From: Microbacterium sp. MPKO10
GTDB taxonomy: Bacteria > Actinomycetota > Actinomycetes > Actinomycetales > Microbacteriaceae
Assembly: GCF_026107415.2 (NCBI RefSeq)
Contig: NZ_JAPCHX010000001.1
Span: 310,001 to 374,000 of the forward strand
Direction of reading: 5' to 3'
DNA: 64,000 nt
Shown here: in pieces, positions 34,692-43,228 of the stretch
Layout: each line of letters begins with the position of its first letter
Numbering within the stretch: position 1 is the first letter of the stretch
Program-made: the position numbers and the translations under genes
The notes under the pieces: generated by a model
Seen by the model: only the letters and a program-made list of their open reading frames with translations
Databases searched by the model: none
What the model was told of the DNA's origin: nothing

Positions 34692-36308
34692 CTAGTCCTT
34701 GAGGCTGACCGTGGCCAGGTCATACGAGTTGATGGGGGACAACTTGAGGTTCTGCACGCGGCTGCGGCGAGCAAGCAACACCTTCGGGACAAAAGCCCAC
34801 AACGACGGTGTCAGGTCCCACGCCTTCTGCTGTGCATCGGCGAGAAGCTGGTTGCGCTTGGTCTCATCACCCATCGATGTGGCCTCATGAATCAGATCGG
34901 CGACCTCAGGGAAGACAAAGCCGTGATACGAGTCGCGCGTCTCTTCTTTCTCTGCCGTGCCCGCATACATTCCTTCCATGGTTGTGAGCGCGAGCCCCGT
35001 CTGGTTGCCGTAGCCGTTCCCGAGGATGTCCCAGTCACCGCCCTCTCCACGGCGCCACTTGCCGATGTCGCCACCCGCCTGGAACGACTTGAGCGTCAAG
35101 CTCACGCCTACAGCGCTGAACATCTCAACGAGCGCTTCCATCACGAGCGTGTCGGCCGGGTACTCGCCCTCCTCCCAGATCAGCGTGAGCGCGAGATCTG
35201 TCGCCCCAAGCCGTTTGAGTTCAGACTGCGCCTTCTCTGGGTTGTATTCGAATGACCCCACCTCAGCGAAGCCGTTGAGGGTAAACGGGATGACGCCGTT
35301 CGCCTGTTCTGCGTTGCCGCCAAAGATCGAGTCGATGATCGTAGAACCGTCAACCGCATATGTCAGCGCGCGTCTCACTTCCGGATTCGCCAGCGGGTGA
35401 TCTTTCGGCTTACGGAAGTTGAAGAAGAGGTGGTTGAACCGCGTCCCCGTCACCGAATCAATCTCTATTCCGTCGACGCCCTTCAGCGTTTCGGCGGACT
35501 CCGGCGTGATCGAGTCGATGACATCGACCTCTCCCGCCCGGATCGCGGACACCCGGCTTGATTCCTCGGAGATGAACCGGACATTGACTTTCTCGATCTT
35601 CGCCGAATCGCCCCAATATTCGTCATTGACAGCCAGCGTGTAGGTTCCCGATCCGCTCTCGCTGGATTCGACAATGTACGGACCTGAGCCGACCCCGTCG
35701 TGGAGTTCGGCTGGCTCGTTCGCGTCAGCCGGCGTGATCAGTACATTCGACATCAGAAAGTCGAGTGTCGGGATGGGCTTCTTCGTATCTAGTGTGAATT
35801 CTTTGTCGCTGACTTCTGTCACGACGGGCCACTCTGAGAATTGGGGCTGCAGGAAGCCGCCCTCGACCTGCTTATACATGTCAAGCGCCGTCGCCACGTC
35901 TTTGGCGACAACCGGCGTTCCGTCCGAATACTGCGCATCCTCTCGAATGGTGACTTTCCATTGCGTGTCGGAAACAGCCTCAAACGACTCGGCAAGCACA
36001 TTCTTCACCGTCAGGTCGCCGCTGATTCTGGTGAGTGCCTGCCTGACGGCACGCTGCACGGTCACTGCTGCGTCGAATTGGTTGAGCTTGTTGTCAATGC
36101 TCACCAGCGAACGGTTCAGACCAAGAGTCAGGGTGCCACCTGCGGCTTTTGCCGCAGAGCCACCGCCCGGGCCTGCGCACGCAGCAAGCGTTGGCGCGAA
36201 TGCGATACCCGCACCGGCGACGAGGCCGAAGCGGAGAAGCCCCCGGCGCGAGAAGAGCGCCGTTGATGCGGGTACGGATGAAGCTGTCGTGTGTGGTGTC
36301 TCGGTCAT
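34692..36308 (-). CDS. ABC importer substrate-binding lipoprotein (SBP_bac_5)
   Basis: 538 residues. The signal has a twin arginine (FSRRGLLRFG) and a lipobox ending LAAC, so it is a Tat-exported lipoprotein. The mature part is an extracellular solute-binding protein family 5 (GTLTLGLN, YSDGTPVVAKDVATALDMYK, GSGPYIVESSESGSGTYTLA, NPEVRRALTYAVDG). This family binds peptides, nickel or opines, and in actinobacteria sometimes oligosaccharides. It heads the minus-strand operon; GAGGAGG precedes the ATG. The ligand is unknown, but the genes opposite suggest a sugar-acid compound. Confidence 0.92.
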   Translation of the reverse strand: MTETPHTTASSVPASTALFSRRGLLRFGLVAGAGIAFAPTLAACAGPGGGSAAKAAGGTLTLGLNRSLVSIDNKLNQFDAAVTVQRAVRQALTRISGDLTVKNVLAESFEAVSDTQWKVTIREDAQYSDGTPVVAKDVATALDMYKQVEGGFLQPQFSEWPVVTEVSDKEFTLDTKKPIPTLDFLMSNVLITPADANEPAELHDGVGSGPYIVESSESGSGTYTLAVNDEYWGDSAKIEKVNVRFISEESSRVSAIRAGEVDVIDSITPESAETLKGVDGIEIDSVTGTRFNHLFFNFRKPKDHPLANPEVRRALTYAVDGSTIIDSIFGGNAEQANGVIPFTLNGFAEVGSFEYNPEKAQSELKRLGATDLALTLIWEEGEYPADTLVMEALVEMFSAVGVSLTLKSFQAGGDIGKWRRGEGGDWDILGNGYGNQTGLALTTMEGMYAGTAEKEETRDSYHGFVFPEVADLIHEATSMGDETKRNQLLADAQQKAWDLTPSLWAFVPKVLLARRSRVQNLKLSPINSYDLATVSLKD

Positions 36309-36357
36309 CGTTGACCTCCTCGATCGTCAGACGCTGTGGAGCGACCAGGTGGAATGG

Positions 36358-36373
36358 CATCACCTTTGTGATG
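36358..36373. promoter_or_regulatory. palindrome 1 in the divergent promoter region
   Basis: CATCAC, CTTT, GTGATG: perfect 6-bp arms about 50 bases upstream of the binding-protein gene. A candidate operator. Confidence 0.55.
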
Positions 36374-36380
36374 ATTAGCA

Positions 36381-36398
36381 ATGCAACCATGCTTGCAT
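36381..36398. promoter_or_regulatory. palindrome 2 in the divergent promoter region
   Basis: ATGCAA, CCATGC, TTGCAT: perfect 6-bp arms. Its centre is 24 bp from that of palindrome 1. Unlike it in sequence, so the two may serve different regulators. Confidence 0.5.
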
Positions 36399-36482
36399 AT
36401 TTCGCGCAAGTCTTTTAGCGTGAAATGCGCAATAATGATTGAACGCGTATTGTGAGAGCGCCACACGCTGACAGGGGGGTCG

Positions 36483-37661
36483 ATGGCCGAGTTACGGTTG
36501 CTCGCAATCGCCGATGACCTCACCGGCGCGGGCGAAGTCGCGTCAGCATGTGGCGCGGGAACACGTGTCGTCTTAGGCACACCGACCCCTGAACAATGGG
36601 ACGGGCTTCAGCGCCACAATACGTCTGCCCTCGTTGTCGACACCGGTACACGGGATGCCGATCCTGAGGACGCAGCGACCGTCATCACCAGCCTCATACG
36701 CGAAATTCCTGACGGCATCACCGTGTTCAAGAAGGTTGACAGTCTTCTGCGTGGAAACACAGGTGCCGAGATTAAAGCTCTCAGCGCACGTAGCCCCGTC
36801 GTTCTTGCCCCAGCGCTCCCGGATATAGATCGCACCGTGGAAGGCGGGATCTTGCGCATTGCACGCAGAGCACTGGTGGAAACGACGCTGTGGGATCACG
36901 AGAAGAACCCCGCTCCCGAGCGCGTTACAGATCTGTTCCCGCATACCGACGTCGCTGAAATTTCGATTGACGACATCCGGGCTGGCCGCCTCGATGCACT
37001 CCAGCAGCATCGAGCCGGGGTACTGGTGTGTGACGCGATCGCCGATTCGGATCTCGACGCGATCGTCTCCGCTGCACCCCTCAACGCTGTCCTTGCGGGC
37101 AGCAGAGCATTAGCGGAGGCTCTCGACCGCCGCGACAGCGTACGCACCGCCCCGTCGCAGAACACCGACATACCAGCATCAGATCGCCAGGTTCTTGTCG
37201 TCGTCGGCACCGCATCCTCGGCGGCCGTCGCGCAGATCGATGAACTGAAAAGCCGCGGCTATCCGGTCATCGATCTCGACCCCGAGTGCATCAGCACACT
37301 TAATCCAGACACACACGTCGCCAATCACGTTCTTGTTGTCTCACTCGCCGGATCGACCCCAAACGCGCATGCACCGCATCTCGCGCAGGATGTTGCACAC
37401 GCGGTGGCCGCTATCGCCGTCGGACGCAACCTCGTTCTCACCGGCGGCGAAACTGCCCGGAAAGTCCTTGACGTGCTCGATATCCGCATGCTCACTCACG
37501 TCGCGACGGTCGAGCCCGGGCTTGTGGAGCTCACAGCAGACTCTGGCAGACGTGTCATCACTCGACCCGGAAGCTTCGGCTCACGGTACAGCCTTGCTCG
37601 GGCAATTCGGCATCTGACCACTCCAAACGCGCGTCAGCGCACTCACATTAGGGATCGTTAA
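36483..37661 (+). CDS. four-carbon acid sugar kinase (DUF1537/OtnK-like)
   Basis: 392 residues. LLAIADDLTGAGEVAS at the start, FKKVDSLLRGNTGAEI, LTGGETARKVLD and VITRPGSFG near the end are the DUF1537 signatures. The family phosphorylates C4 sugar acids such as threonate, erythronate or 3-oxo-tetronate. A DUF1537 kinase next to a PdxA2-type gene is the known D-threonate/D-erythronate arrangement, giving a 4-phospho acid that the next enzyme oxidises. A run of G (36474-36479) precedes the ATG. The exact substrate stereochemistry cannot be read from the sequence. Confidence 0.9.
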   Translation: MAELRLLAIADDLTGAGEVASACGAGTRVVLGTPTPEQWDGLQRHNTSALVVDTGTRDADPEDAATVITSLIREIPDGITVFKKVDSLLRGNTGAEIKALSARSPVVLAPALPDIDRTVEGGILRIARRALVETTLWDHEKNPAPERVTDLFPHTDVAEISIDDIRAGRLDALQQHRAGVLVCDAIADSDLDAIVSAAPLNAVLAGSRALAEALDRRDSVRTAPSQNTDIPASDRQVLVVVGTASSAAVAQIDELKSRGYPVIDLDPECISTLNPDTHVANHVLVVSLAGSTPNAHAPHLAQDVAHAVAAIAVGRNLVLTGGETARKVLDVLDIRMLTHVATVEPGLVELTADSGRRVITRPGSFGSRYSLARAIRHLTTPNARQRTHIRDR

Positions 37662-38666
37662 ATGGCAAGCAGACCGCGGATTGCAGTCACAATGGGGGAC
37701 GCTGCCGGTGTCGGACCGGAGATCATCGTCTCCGCCCTGCTCGACCCGGAGATCATCGGGGCATGCATCCCCATCATCATCGGAGACGGCGCGCGACTCC
37801 GGAAGGCCGCCCAGGTCACGGGGGTGGCACCGACGATCAACACGATCGACGGCCCGGAGGATGCTCTCAGTGAACCCGGAACGCTCAATGTGATCGATCT
37901 GGACCTGATTCCGGACGACCTGCCCTGGGGCGAGCTTTCAGCAGTCGCAGGAGATGCCGCGTACCAATATGTCGAGCGAGCGTGCGACCTTGCCCGCCAG
38001 CAGCGAATCGATGCCATCTGCACTGCGCCGCTCAATAAAGAAGCCTTGCACCGTGGAGGTCACGTATATCCGGGGCACACCGAGATGCTGGCCAAGCTCA
38101 CGGGGACAGATGAAGTGTCCATGATGCTGTCAACGCCCAAGCTGAAGGTCATCCACGTCACCACACACGTCGGACTGATTGACGCCGTAGAGAAAATTGA
38201 GCCGGGACTCGTCGAGAGAACGATCCGCCGAGGGAACGACGCACTTGTCGCAGCGGGCAACCCGCGACCGCGAATCGGCGTGGCATCGATAAACCCGCAT
38301 GCGGGCGAGGGCGGGCTGTTCGGCTACGGAGAAGAGGCGACGAAGATCGCGCCAGGCGTTGAAGCTGCGCGTGCTCATGGCATTGACGTAAGCGGCCCGC
38401 TCCCCGCGGACACGCTCTTCTTCCTCGCGGGACGCGGTGATTATGACCTCGTCGTCGCTCAGTACCACGACCAAGGACACGGCCCCATTAAGGTGCTGGG
38501 GATCGAGGCCGGTGTAAACATTACTGTGGGGCTCCCCGTTATTCGCACCTCGGTCGACCACGGTACCGCTTTCGATATCGCAGGAACTGGCAAGGCAGAT
38601 CCCCGTAGCATGGTCGAAGCTATGAGGCAGGCTATTGAACTCGCAACGAATCGGGGGGCACCATGA
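37662..38666 (+). CDS. pdxA2: PdxA2-type 4-phospho-sugar-acid dehydrogenase
   Basis: 334 residues of the PdxA family. MGDAAGVGPEII, TAPLNKEALHRGGHVYPGHT, and metal-binding histidines in HVTTHVGL, INPHAGEGG and QYHDQGHGPIKVLG are present. PdxA itself works in vitamin B6 synthesis, but a copy next to a DUF1537 kinase is of the PdxA2 group, which oxidises and decarboxylates 4-phospho-threonate (or erythronate) to dihydroxyacetone phosphate. The ATG abuts the kinase stop codon, and its own stop overlaps the DeoR start. Confidence 0.88.
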   Translation: MASRPRIAVTMGDAAGVGPEIIVSALLDPEIIGACIPIIIGDGARLRKAAQVTGVAPTINTIDGPEDALSEPGTLNVIDLDLIPDDLPWGELSAVAGDAAYQYVERACDLARQQRIDAICTAPLNKEALHRGGHVYPGHTEMLAKLTGTDEVSMMLSTPKLKVIHVTTHVGLIDAVEKIEPGLVERTIRRGNDALVAAGNPRPRIGVASINPHAGEGGLFGYGEEATKIAPGVEAARAHGIDVSGPLPADTLFFLAGRGDYDLVVAQYHDQGHGPIKVLGIEAGVNITVGLPVIRTSVDHGTAFDIAGTGKADPRSMVEAMRQAIELATNRGAP

Positions 38667-39463
38667 CCCACGCTTCCACCGCGGAACGGCGTGACAAGAT
38701 CGTCCATTTGGCGATCTCGAACGGTCCGACGAATGTCGACGAACTCGCAGCATATTTCAACGTCACCTCATCGACGATACGCAGGGACCTCGCACGGCTC
38801 ACGAACGAAGGCCGCATTACCCGGACCTACGGTGGTGCGATAGCACTTGTCGCGCATCCGGAGCCGTCGCTGACTGAGCGCCAGAGCGAAGCGCACGAGC
38901 AGAAAGTCCTGATCGCGGAGTGGGCTCGCAAGACAGTGTCGCCAGGTGACGCCCTGCTCCTCGATCTCGGCTCGACTGTTGCGACTTTGGCCCCGCGACT
39001 TCGCGACATCGATGACCTGTCAATTTCTACAGTGAACCTGTCCGTCATCACCGCGCTCTCTGGCCTTGCCTCGGGAAAGCTCTTCTGTCTCGGTGGGCAA
39101 TTCCGCCCGCTCAGCCATGGATTCGTCGGCCCGCTTGCCGAAGCAGCGGTCGAACGGCTGACGTTCGACGCTGCTTTTCTCGGCACCGACGGAGTCAACG
39201 CCGACGGCCAAATCAGCGAGGCAGATCTCCAACAGCTTCGGTTCAAAGAACTTGTCTGCCGGCGAACAACGCACGTGTACGTGCTTGCGCACGGCGAGAA
39301 GATCGGGCAGAGCCCGGTTCACGGATGGTCTCGATTGCCGCTCCCCTGGACACTCGTCACTGATGACTCCGCTCCCGCCGATGTGCTGTCATCCATCGAG
39401 GCAACGGGGGTCACCGTTGTCGTCGTTCCCTCGGCAACCGCCTCCGCAAGCTCGACGGAGTAA
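38663..39463 (+). CDS. DeoR-family transcriptional regulator
   Basis: 266 residues. The helix-turn-helix is VDELAAYFNVTSSTIRRDLA, RLTNEGRITRTYGGA, the exact DeoR layout, followed by the sugar-phosphate-binding DeoRC domain (LLDLGSTVATLAP, FLGTDGVN). DeoR proteins usually repress sugar catabolism and respond to a phosphorylated intermediate. It overlaps pdxA2 by four bases and is expected to control both divergent operons. Confidence 0.92.
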   Translation: MTHASTAERRDKIVHLAISNGPTNVDELAAYFNVTSSTIRRDLARLTNEGRITRTYGGAIALVAHPEPSLTERQSEAHEQKVLIAEWARKTVSPGDALLLDLGSTVATLAPRLRDIDDLSISTVNLSVITALSGLASGKLFCLGGQFRPLSHGFVGPLAEAAVERLTFDAAFLGTDGVNADGQISEADLQQLRFKELVCRRTTHVYVLAHGEKIGQSPVHGWSRLPLPWTLVTDDSAPADVLSSIEATGVTVVVVPSATASASSTE

Positions 39464-39500
39464 ATCTCTTCCCCAGGATGCGCGGCGTAGGCTTGATGAT

Positions 39501-40775
39501 GTGACCGCACCCGACACACCGCGGCTCGTCGTCGACACCACCCCCGTCGGCGATGTGTCGCTTCTCATCCCACACACCTCTCCCTCCGACCCGATCGTCT
39601 GGCTCCGCAAGGGCACGGGAATGATCGGAATCGGCGAGGCACTGCGCCTCGAGTTCACGGGCGAGAACCGCATGACCGAGGCTGCTGCCGCGTGGCGTCG
39701 CCTCGCGGCATCCGCTCATGTCACCGATCGCGTCAGCGTTCCTGGAACCGGTCTGATCGCCTTCGGCGCTTTCGCGTTCTCGGCGCTGTCGTCGACGACC
39801 AGCGTGCTCATTGTGCCGCGCGTGGTCATCGGGAGACGCAGCGGGCGCCACTGGGTCACGCACATCCGCGTCGAGGGAGAGCCGCTCGACACCGGCCGAG
39901 GCGGACTCATCGAAGCATCAGAGGCCGTTGTCGCCGACGCGGAGCCCGTGGGCGACGCATTCGGCGTGGAGTTTCTGCCCGGCCAGGAGTCAGCGGACTC
40001 CTACAAGTTGCACGTGGCAGAGAGCGTGCGACGCATTCGCGACGGTGCCCTTGAGAAGGTCGTGCTCGCACGCGATCTCGTGGGGACGGTTCCCGCCGGT
40101 GCCGATATGCGCCGGTTCGTCGCCGATCTTGCGCAGGGCTACCCCGATTGCTGGACGTACGCCGTCGACGGGCTCATGGGGTCCAGCCCCGAGACCCTCG
40201 TCAGCGTGACTGAGGGGGCCGTGACGGCACGCGTTCTGGCCGGAACGACGGCTCGAGGCGATGGCCCGGATGCTGACGAGCAGGCGTCCATCGCGCTCGC
40301 GACGTCGCAGAAAGACAACGACGAGCACGAGTTCGCCGTGCAGAGCGTCGTGCGTTCGCTGGAGCCGCACACCTCACACCTGGTCGCGAGCGAAGTGCCG
40401 TTCACGTTGAAGCTGCCGAACCTGTGGCACCTCGCCACCGACATCGACGGCGTGCTTTCCGACGGGGCCTCGTCGCTCGATCTGATCGCGGCGCTGCATC
40501 CGACAGCGGCGGTCGCCGGAGCGCCGACGCCAGACGCCGTTGATCTGATCAACGAGCTCGAACCGTTCGACCGCGGGCGCTACGCCGGCCCAGTGGGGTG
40601 GGTAGGCGCTGACGGCGACGGCGAGTGGGCGATCGCTCTGCGATGCGCGCAGCTCGATGGCGACGCGCTCACCGCGTACGCGGGCTGCGGCGTCGTCGGC
40701 GAGTCCGTGCCCGAGAACGAGCTCATGGAGACGCGGATCAAGTTCCGACCCGTCGTGGACACGCTCGAGGGCTGA
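39501..40775 (+). CDS. menF: isochorismate synthase
   Basis: 424 residues of the chorismate-binding family. ALEKVVLARDLVG, LMGSSPETLVSV, RVLAGTTARGDG, HEFAVQSVVRSLE, LHPTAAVAGAPTPDAVDLI and GRYAGPVGWV are in family order. It converts chorismate to isochorismate, the first step of menaquinone synthesis. The start is GTG at 39501; the frame extends upstream into the DeoR gene without similarity. The octamer GGATGCTG reappears at 40268, inside this gene, and is absent from the catabolic block before it. Confidence 0.94.
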   Translation: MTAPDTPRLVVDTTPVGDVSLLIPHTSPSDPIVWLRKGTGMIGIGEALRLEFTGENRMTEAAAAWRRLAASAHVTDRVSVPGTGLIAFGAFAFSALSSTTSVLIVPRVVIGRRSGRHWVTHIRVEGEPLDTGRGGLIEASEAVVADAEPVGDAFGVEFLPGQESADSYKLHVAESVRRIRDGALEKVVLARDLVGTVPAGADMRRFVADLAQGYPDCWTYAVDGLMGSSPETLVSVTEGAVTARVLAGTTARGDGPDADEQASIALATSQKDNDEHEFAVQSVVRSLEPHTSHLVASEVPFTLKLPNLWHLATDIDGVLSDGASSLDLIAALHPTAAVAGAPTPDAVDLINELEPFDRGRYAGPVGWVGADGDGEWAIALRCAQLDGDALTAYAGCGVVGESVPENELMETRIKFRPVVDTLEG

Positions 40776-40838
40776 CGCCGGGGCGCGATGCGGCGGCGCG
40801 GCGCAGGGGCGCGACGCTCAGCTCAGTTTGCCCAGCAC

Positions 40839-40902
40839 TTTCTGTCCTTTACGGACGTGCTGTCACTCCGCGGCAGGCCAGCATTTCCGTAAAGGACAGA
40901 AA
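40839..40902. repeat. dispersed repeat R2, intact nested palindrome
   Basis: TTTCTGTCCTTTACGGA (40839-40855) and its exact reverse complement (40886-40902) form a 17-bp stem. The 30-base loop itself holds TGCTG/CAGCA arms around CCGCGG. It lies between the convergent menF and menD genes, so it could also end transcription in both directions. A degenerate copy is at 4596. Confidence 0.85.
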
Positions 40903-40926
40903 AATCTGCCAGGGCGCACCACGGAG

Positions 40927-42690
40927 TCAGCGCTTGAGCGGCACCTCGATAACCACGGGCGCTTCGCGGGACAGCGTCAGCGCTTGCTCCAGCTTGCCGC
41001 GGGTCGTCACACGCACGTGCTCCCAGCGGTAGGCGGCGGCGAGCGCCGCCACGTCAACATCGTGCGGCGTGTACTGCACACGATCGAACACGTCGCGCTC
41101 GGCCGTCTGCGCCACCTCAAGGTCGTCGAAGATCGTTCCGCCGCCATCGTTGCCCACGATCACCTGCAGCCGCGGCCACGTCTCACCGTGCCCACCCAGC
41201 AGCGACCCGGCGTCATGCAGCAGCGCGAGGTCGCCGACGAGCACGCGGGTGACCCCCGGCATCCCGTCAGCCTGCTGAGCGGAGGCGATGCCATGCGCCG
41301 TGGCAATGGTGCCGTCGATGCCGGCCAGACCGCGGTTCGCATGCACCGGGATCTTCTTACCCGGCACATACGCATCGGCAACGCGAATGAGCCGGGATGC
41401 CGCGAGCACGAGGCGATCATACGGCCACGTGGCGCGCCAGAGCTCCTCAACCAGCATCCGCCGGTCGACTTCGGCGCGCACGGCCGCGAACTCTGCACGG
41501 GCAAATCGCAGGCGAGCTTCCGGGTCGTGCGAGTGTCCGTCGGCGAGTGAGGGCGCGGCGTCTCGGTCGGCCGCCTGCACGAGCGACCGAGAGGCAACCA
41601 CCCAGGCACCCAGCCAGTCGCGGTCGGCAGCACCATCGGCGACGGATGCTGTCGAGACAACGCGCGCGCGATGCCCGGGGTTGTACGCCTCGATGCCGGT
41701 CGGGGCGACGACAGTCACGTCGACGTCGTCGCGCTGCAGCAGCGCCGGAACCTCACGGCTGAGCGTGGGATGCCCGAAGACGACGGCGCGCTCGATGCGT
41801 CCGCCCAGCCGGTCGTCGCGCAGCAGCTCGCGGTACGGGGTGACGAGGTTGCGCCCGAAGCGCGCGCCACTCGTGACCTCCGCGATGAGGGGCCAGGATG
41901 CTGCGTGAGCGAGCTCTTCAGCGTCAGGGCCAGCGCCGTGCCCCGCGATGACCACGGTGCGCGGGCCGCGCTCAAGCACAACGCGCGGCCGCTCGAACCG
42001 TGCCGCGACGAACGGGCGTGCTGAAGCATCCCTTGTCGCGGCGGTGTCGCGGGTTCCTTCCCCCGCTGCGGCACCCTCGCGGGCGGTGTCTCTCGTCGCA
42101 GCGTCGGCGGGCAGCGCAGACGACAGCGGTTCGCGAAAAGCGAGGTTGAGGTGCACGGGCCCGGGACCGGCGATGCCGCGGCCGTTCGCACTGCGCAGCG
42201 CCTCGTGCGCCAGCGTCGCCGCCCGCGCGCTCTCGCCGTCAGCACCTGTCGGCGCAGCCACGTCGCGTTCGAAGCGCACGGCTCCGCCGAAGATGCCCGG
42301 TTGTGTCGTCGTCTGGTTGCTGCGGATCCCCTGCAGCTCGACCGGCCGATCTGCCGTGAGCAGCAGCAGCGGCACTCCGGAGTGGTGCGCCTCGAGAACG
42401 GCGGGGTACAAGTGGGCAACGGCAGAGCCGCTCGTGGTCACGACGGCAGTGGCGCGGCCCGACTCGACGCCGAGCCCCAGAGCGAAGAACGCGGCAGACC
42501 GCTCGTCGATGCGCACGTGCACGCGCAGACGCCCCGCACGCTCAAGCGCGGCCGCCGCAAGCGCAAGCGCCTGCGACCGCGACCCGGGGCACACGACAAC
42601 GTCGGTCAAGCCGCCGTCAACCAGCGCCGTCAGCAGTTCGACCGAGAACGCCGTGGCTGGTGCTGCGTCGGCCGGTGGCCCGTCAGGCAT
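40927..42690 (-). CDS. menD: SEPHCHC synthase (2-succinyl-5-enolpyruvyl-6-hydroxy-3-cyclohexene-1-carboxylate synthase)
   Basis: 587 residues, a thiamine diphosphate enzyme that joins 2-oxoglutarate and isochorismate. VDGGLTDVVVCPGSRSQALA, RIDERSAAFFALGLG (thiamine-activating glutamate region), TTSGSAVAHLYPAVLEAHHS, ADRPVELQGIRSNQTT and VIVGNDGGGTIFDDL support this. An alanine/threonine-rich stretch (TRDTAREGAAAGEGTRDTAA, about residues 205-235) looks like a low-complexity insertion. The ATG at 42690 overlaps the stop of the PLDc_N gene by eight bases; longer frames upstream are not supported. Confidence 0.94.
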   Translation of the reverse strand: MPDGPPADAAPATAFSVELLTALVDGGLTDVVVCPGSRSQALALAAAALERAGRLRVHVRIDERSAAFFALGLGVESGRATAVVTTSGSAVAHLYPAVLEAHHSGVPLLLLTADRPVELQGIRSNQTTTQPGIFGGAVRFERDVAAPTGADGESARAATLAHEALRSANGRGIAGPGPVHLNLAFREPLSSALPADAATRDTAREGAAAGEGTRDTAATRDASARPFVAARFERPRVVLERGPRTVVIAGHGAGPDAEELAHAASWPLIAEVTSGARFGRNLVTPYRELLRDDRLGGRIERAVVFGHPTLSREVPALLQRDDVDVTVVAPTGIEAYNPGHRARVVSTASVADGAADRDWLGAWVVASRSLVQAADRDAAPSLADGHSHDPEARLRFARAEFAAVRAEVDRRMLVEELWRATWPYDRLVLAASRLIRVADAYVPGKKIPVHANRGLAGIDGTIATAHGIASAQQADGMPGVTRVLVGDLALLHDAGSLLGGHGETWPRLQVIVGNDGGGTIFDDLEVAQTAERDVFDRVQYTPHDVDVAALAAAYRWEHVRVTTRGKLEQALTLSREAPVVIEVPLKR

Positions 42691-43141
42691 CCGTGTTGTT
42701 TGAACCGGTGCCGTGACCGTGATCGGTGGGATGGCCGTCGTCATCGGCGGGCTTATCGTCGCTCGAGCGCTTGTCTGCGTCGGCAGCATCCGGACGCTTT
42801 TTCTTCTCGTCGCGCGGGCGGATGATGTCCTCTTCCGCGTCGAGTGCGGCGAGCTCTTCTTCAAGCTGACGAATGCGATCGTCCTGATCGGAGTCGACGC
42901 GCAGCGTGCCGATGAACGACGGGTCGTCGTCGGGCGCCACATCGCGTGCCAGGTCTGCACCGCCGCGCCCGATGAGGTACCACAGCACCAGGCCGACAAC
43001 GGGGAGCAGGAGGATCACAACGATCCACACGGGCTTCGACAGCCCCCTGACCCGACGATTGTCGATGATGGCGCAGTCGACCACCGTGTAGATCGTGATT
43101 GCCACGATCACCGGGATCAAGATGAAGAGCAGGCGTGCCAT
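42683..43141 (-). CDS. small membrane protein with PLDc_N domain
   Basis: 152 residues. Two helices (LLFILIPVIVAITIYTVVDC, WIVVILLLPVVGLVLWYLIG) with the PLDc_N spacing, then GRGG and a long charged tail with a coiled-coil-like piece (IRQLEEELAALDAEED) and a histidine/aspartate-rich end (DDDGHPTDHGHGTGSNNTDA). The domain occurs at the front of cardiolipin synthases, but here the catalytic domain is absent. It is probably cotranscribed with menD, which it overlaps; small PLDc_N genes are often found in actinobacterial menaquinone clusters. Function unknown. Confidence 0.85.
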   Translation of the reverse strand: MARLLFILIPVIVAITIYTVVDCAIIDNRRVRGLSKPVWIVVILLLPVVGLVLWYLIGRGGADLARDVAPDDDPSFIGTLRVDSDQDDRIRQLEEELAALDAEEDIIRPRDEKKKRPDAADADKRSSDDKPADDDGHPTDHGHGTGSNNTDA

Positions 43142-43228
43142 GCACTAATGGTATCTGCCCCGGCGGTTAATGCACTGGGCATCCCTGTATCCAGCGCTCA
43201 GACAGCCTCGGCGGCCTAGAATTCTTGT

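Larger units (their letters stand above)
36309..36482. promoter_or_regulatory. divergent promoter region of the two catabolic operons
   Basis: 174 bases between the binding-protein start and the kinase start, more AT-rich than the flanks. It contains two palindromes (listed separately) and a smaller one (CAAT AATG ATTG at 36430-36441), plus a candidate plus-strand -10 TATTGT (36448-36453). The DeoR protein at 38663 is the likely binder. Confidence 0.55.

Noticed and set aside
39252-39500. N-terminal extension of MenF
   Set aside because: The upstream frame lies inside the DeoR gene and has no similarity; GTG at 39501 fits the family.
29330-39500. Integrative element ends (att sites or insertion sequences) around the catabolic block
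   Set aside because: No integrase, transposase, tRNA or direct repeat pair was found at either edge by eye.
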